Source: an uncultured Selenomonas sp.
Lineage (GTDB): Bacteria; Bacillota; Negativicutes; Selenomonadales; Selenomonadaceae
Assembly: GCA_937915915.1 (NCBI GenBank)
Contig: CALGGN010000187.1
Span: 1-8,083, forward strand
DNA length: 8,083 nucleotides
Direction of reading: 5' to 3'
Shown here: positions 5,988-8,083 of the stretch, piece by piece
Position numbering within the stretch: position 1 is the first letter of the stretch
How the letters are laid out: every line of letters starts with the position of its first letter
Position numbers and translations under genes: made by a program
The notes under the pieces: model-generated
The model's input: only the letters and a program-made list of their open reading frames with translations
The model's database searches: none
Told to the model about the DNA's origin: nothing

Positions 5988-7340
5988 ATGTCGCGTATTT
6001 TTCATGGCGTAACAGAGCTGATTGGTCATACCCCCCTGCTGGAAGCAAAGAATTTCGGCAAAGCCAATGAATTGAAGGCGAATCTGCTGGTGAAGCTGGA
6101 GTATTTCAATCCGGCAGGCAGCGTGAAGGACCGCATTGCAAAGGCGATGGTCGAGAAGGCGGAGCGTGAGGGGATACTCAAGCCCGATTCTGTCATCATC
6201 GAGCCGACCAGCGGCAATACCGGCATCGGACTTGCCAGCGTCGCGGCAGCGCGAGGCTATCGGGCCATCCTGACGATGCCCGAGACCATGAGTGTGGAGC
6301 GTCGGAATCTTTTGAAGGCCTACGGTGCAGAAATTGTGCTGACAGATGGCTCGAAGGGCATGAAGGGCGCAATCAGCAAGGCAGAGGAGCTTGCAAAAGA
6401 TATTCCGAATGCATGGATTCCCCGGCAGTTTGAAAATCCTGCGAACCCTGCAGCGCACGAGGCCACGACGGGTGTCGAGATCTGGGAGGATACGGACGGA
6501 CAGGTTGCGGCCTTCCTTGCAGGCGTTGGCACAGGCGGCACGTTGACAGGTGTCGGGCGCTATCTGAAATCGAAGAATAAAGATGTGAAGATCTTTGCGG
6601 TGGAGCCGGAGACCTCACCCGTATTGTCGAAGGGGACCGCGGGACCGCACAAGATCCAGGGAATCGGCGCGGGCTTTGTACCCGATACGCTGGACACGAA
6701 GATTTACGATGAGGTCCTGCCCATAGCCAATGAGGCTGCATTCCGCTATGGGAGGCAGTTTGCACGGACGGAGGGAATCTTGGTCGGCATTTCTTCCGGC
6801 GCGGCGCTTGCGGCAGCCGGCATCACGATCGGCGGCGACGCGGGTTCGGCCGAGATCAACATCACGATCTATCTCGTCGACTCCGCGACCGGGCAGGTCA
6901 AGGCGTCGAAGTCCGTTATCGGCAAGAGCGGCAAGAGGGGCCTCACGCTTGGCTACCACGGCTCCGCGCTCGGCGGGCTTACCGGCGACATCGGCGGGTT
7001 CATGAAGGACAACATGGGCAAGGCCGCGATGGACGCCTGCAACCAGGCGCTCGAGTTCCTTGTCGCGCAGCTCGACTCGATTCCCTGGGAGGGCTCCGTC
7101 TCGCTCGTGAAGTCCGACAAGCTCCTCATCAACCGCGGCACGCGCGAGGGCGTCGAGGTCGGCATGAAGTTCGACGTCGGCAAGGTCGAGGAAATCGTCG
7201 ACGAGGACACAGGCGAGGTTCTCGACAGCGAAATGACGAAGATCGGTACCGTGACCGTCACCGAGGTCAAGGAGAAGATCTGCTATACGACTCCGCTCGA
7301 GGGCGCCGAGAAGGGGATGGGCGTCCATCCCGCCAAGTAA
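5988..7340 (+). CDS. cysK: Chimeric frame: cysteine synthase (C-terminus missing) joined to a CsgG-like C-terminus
   Basis: The start at 5988 has GGAGGAG 5 bases upstream. Residues 1 to about 276 are an O-acetylserine sulfhydrylase, which makes cysteine from O-acetylserine and sulfide. The PLP lysine is Lys47 in NPAGSVKDR; the substrate loop TSGNTG is at 74-79, the PLP-phosphate loop GTGGT at 181-185, and the ring-nitrogen serine in GISSGAA is at about 270. The last 30 or so residues that close the fold in normal CysK (about 305-310 aa) are absent. From about residue 278 the frame reads as the C-terminal part of a CsgG-like protein, and GC content and codon choice change at the same place. 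A 450-residue fusion of these two is not a family I know. As written, the cysteine synthase would probably be inactive. I regard it as two truncated genes joined end to end. Confidence 0.85.
   Translation: MSRIFHGVTELIGHTPLLEAKNFGKANELKANLLVKLEYFNPAGSVKDRIAKAMVEKAEREGILKPDSVIIEPTSGNTGIGLASVAAARGYRAILTMPETMSVERRNLLKAYGAEIVLTDGSKGMKGAISKAEELAKDIPNAWIPRQFENPANPAAHEATTGVEIWEDTDGQVAAFLAGVGTGGTLTGVGRYLKSKNKDVKIFAVEPETSPVLSKGTAGPHKIQGIGAGFVPDTLDTKIYDEVLPIANEAAFRYGRQFARTEGILVGISSGAALAAAGITIGGDAGSAEINITIYLVDSATGQVKASKSVIGKSGKRGLTLGYHGSALGGLTGDIGGFMKDNMGKAAMDACNQALEFLVAQLDSIPWEGSVSLVKSDKLLINRGTREGVEVGMKFDVGKVEEIVDEDTGEVLDSEMTKIGTVTVTEVKEKICYTTPLEGAEKGMGVHPAK
6807..6825. other. Abrupt junction between two kinds of DNA
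   Basis: The cysteine synthase homology ends after GISSGAALAA (about base 6815), and the CsgG-like GITIGG begins at 6819. Upstream DNA is close to 50% GC with mixed codons; downstream is in the sixties with strongly C/G-ending codons, through the intergenic gap's flanks and the next gene. The reading frame happens to stay open across the join. No terminal repeat, integrase or transposase is visible at the site. Confidence 0.75.
6819..7340 (+). pseudogene. C-terminal fragment of a CsgG/curli-assembly-like protein
   Basis: About 173 residues continue the cysK frame. Motifs typical of CsgG-type proteins are GITIGG, then a strand pair with VDSATGQVKASKSV, a helix with AMDACNQALEFL, and PWEGSV. 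After these comes a C-terminal domain with INRGTREGVEVGMKFDVG and DEDTGEVLDSE, which resembles the FlgT/CsgG C-terminal region. CsgG-like proteins are outer-membrane-associated lipoproteins of secretion or envelope systems in Gram-negative bacteria. The N-terminal half, with signal peptide and lipobox cysteine, is missing here, so this piece has lost its start and cannot be exported as written. The true gene presumably continues upstream in another genome. The family call rests on motif pattern alone. Confidence 0.65.
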
Positions 7341-7400
7341 TACGCCGGCATTATTTTATAATTTCCGTTTAACGGAATTTCACAACACAAGGAGACAAAC
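7341..7400 (+). promoter_or_regulatory. Short intergenic gap with -10-like box and palindrome
   Basis: The gap is AT-rich against its GC-rich flanks. It holds TATAAT (7357-7362) without a clear -35 box, and directly after it the palindrome TTCCGTTTAACGGAA (7363-7377). The arrangement suggests a promoter with an overlapping operator, or only a chance motif. AAGGAG (7389-7394) is the ribosome binding site of the next gene, 6 bases before its ATG. Confidence 0.4.
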
Positions 7401-8083
7401 ATGGTCTACTCGACTGAAGTTGAGCATCAGTGCCCGCTCATGAAGGGGTGCAACCACGGTCCCGCGCCCATCCCCGAGGAGGGCAAGTGGGTCCAGGCAA
7501 AGCAAATCAAGGACATCAGCGGCTACACGCACGGCGTGGGCTGGTGTGCGCCTCAGCAGGGAGCCTGCAAGCTCTCGCTGAACGTCAAGAACGGCGTGAT
7601 CGAGGAAGCCCTCGTCGAGACGATCGGCTGCTCGGGCATGACCCATTCCGCCGCCATGGCCTCGGAGATTCTCGTCGGCAAGACGATTCTCGAGGCGCTC
7701 AACACCGACCTCGTCTGCGACGCGATCAACACCGCGATGCGCGAGCTCTTCCTCCAGATTGTCTACGGACGCACGCAGAGCGCGTTTTCCGACGGCGGCC
7801 TCGTGATTGGAGCCGGGCTCGAGGACCTCGGCAAGGGTCTCCGCTCGATGGTCGGCACGATGTACGCCACGAAGGCGAAGGGTCCCCGCTACCTGGAGAT
7901 GACCGAAGGCTACTGCACGCGCATGGCCCTCAACAAGGACGACGAGGTCGTCGGCTACGAGTTCGTCTCGCTGGGCAAGATGACCGACTTCATCAAGAAA
8001 GGCATGACCCCGAACGAAGCGTGGGAGAAGGCCAAGGGCCACTACGGACAGTTCGAGGGCGCCGCCAAGTACATCGACCCCCG
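7401..8083 (+). CDS. NifU/IscU-like iron-sulfur cluster scaffold protein (3' end outside window)
   Basis: The frame opens at ATG 7401 and runs off the right edge without a stop, giving 227 residues, MVYSTEVEHQCPLMKGCN to ...AAKYIDP. The segment GACKLSLNVKNGVIEEALVE, then ETIGCSGMTHSAAMASEIL and GKTILEAL, matches the core of NifU/IscU scaffolds (compare GCGSAIASS in IscU), with Cys77 as the equivalent of the second ligand. Cys56 lies near the first ligand position. Cys11, Cys17, Cys49, Cys106 and Cys172 are further candidates. Such proteins assemble Fe-S clusters in the cytoplasm. The family in anaerobes is longer than plain IscU, and I recall it often beside a 'GGGtGRT' protein, which would lie beyond the edge. 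Codon use is the GC-rich type of the right-hand DNA. Confidence 0.75.
   Translation, partial: MVYSTEVEHQCPLMKGCNHGPAPIPEEGKWVQAKQIKDISGYTHGVGWCAPQQGACKLSLNVKNGVIEEALVETIGCSGMTHSAAMASEILVGKTILEALNTDLVCDAINTAMRELFLQIVYGRTQSAFSDGGLVIGAGLEDLGKGLRSMVGTMYATKAKGPRYLEMTEGYCTRMALNKDDEVVGYEFVSLGKMTDFIKKGMTPNEAWEKAKGHYGQFEGAAKYIDP

Noticed and set aside
5988..7340. A genuine two-domain cysteine synthase-CsgG enzyme
   Set aside because: Both parts lack essential segments at the join, and the composition change continues past the frame; I know of no family with this arrangement.
6615..8042. Minus-strand frames of 237 and 220 codons in the GC-rich right part
   Set aside because: They are shadows of the plus-strand frames in GC-rich DNA. 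Their residue mix (rich in Arg, Ala, Val, Asp, His and Leu) is typical of such shadows, whereas the plus-strand products show family motifs.

Overview
The window holds two unlike stretches of DNA. Bases 1 to about 6810 look like an anaerobic Firmicute with moderate GC, most like the Negativicutes/Selenomonas group. This placement is an inference from oxygen-sensitive glycyl-radical enzymology, a sigma-70 promoter style, AGGAGG-type ribosome binding sites and about 50% GC. From about 6810 to the right edge the DNA is GC-rich (41 of 60 bases at 7441-7500, against 30 of 60 at 6001-6060). Its codons end mostly in C or G (ctc, gtc, atc, tcg, gac, aag), and it looks like a different genome.

Layout. 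Bases 1-234 hold no convincing gene. A glycyl-radical-enzyme activase (235-1161, minus strand) and a large glycyl-radical enzyme (1381-3795, plus strand) are transcribed divergently from a control region with a good promoter for each. A palindromic MITE-like element of 159 bp (3796-3954) begins at the enzyme's stop codon. It separates the enzyme from a fructose-6-phosphate aldolase/transaldolase-like gene (4003-4680), which ends at a textbook terminator. A DeoR-family sugar-phosphate regulator (4816-5562) follows with its own extended -10 promoter. A gene-free 425-base gap then holds a perfect 21-bp inverted repeat, a second palindromic MITE-like element (about 5649-5814) and a promoter plus operator-like dyad for cysK. 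The cysK frame (from 5988) is intact through the PLP-binding core. At about codon 276 it runs, still in frame, into the C-terminal part of a CsgG/curli-assembly-like protein (to 7340). An NifU/IscU-like iron-sulfur scaffold gene (from 7401) runs off the right edge.

How the genes work together. Activase, glycyl-radical enzyme, Fsa aldolase and DeoR regulator match the E. coli ybiW-ybiY-fsaA and pflD-pflC-fsaB sets. Those have been shown to open 1,5-anhydrohexitol 6-phosphates to 1-deoxy-fructose 6-phosphate, which Fsa cleaves to glyceraldehyde 3-phosphate and hydroxyacetone. The locus is therefore best read as an anaerobic anhydrosugar-phosphate ('anhydroglycolysis') module, probably controlled by the adjacent DeoR protein.

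The cysK/CsgG junction truncates both genes, and the base composition changes with it and stays changed. The simplest explanation is a chimeric join, either a metagenome misassembly or an illegitimate recombination. It is unlikely to be a real fusion enzyme.
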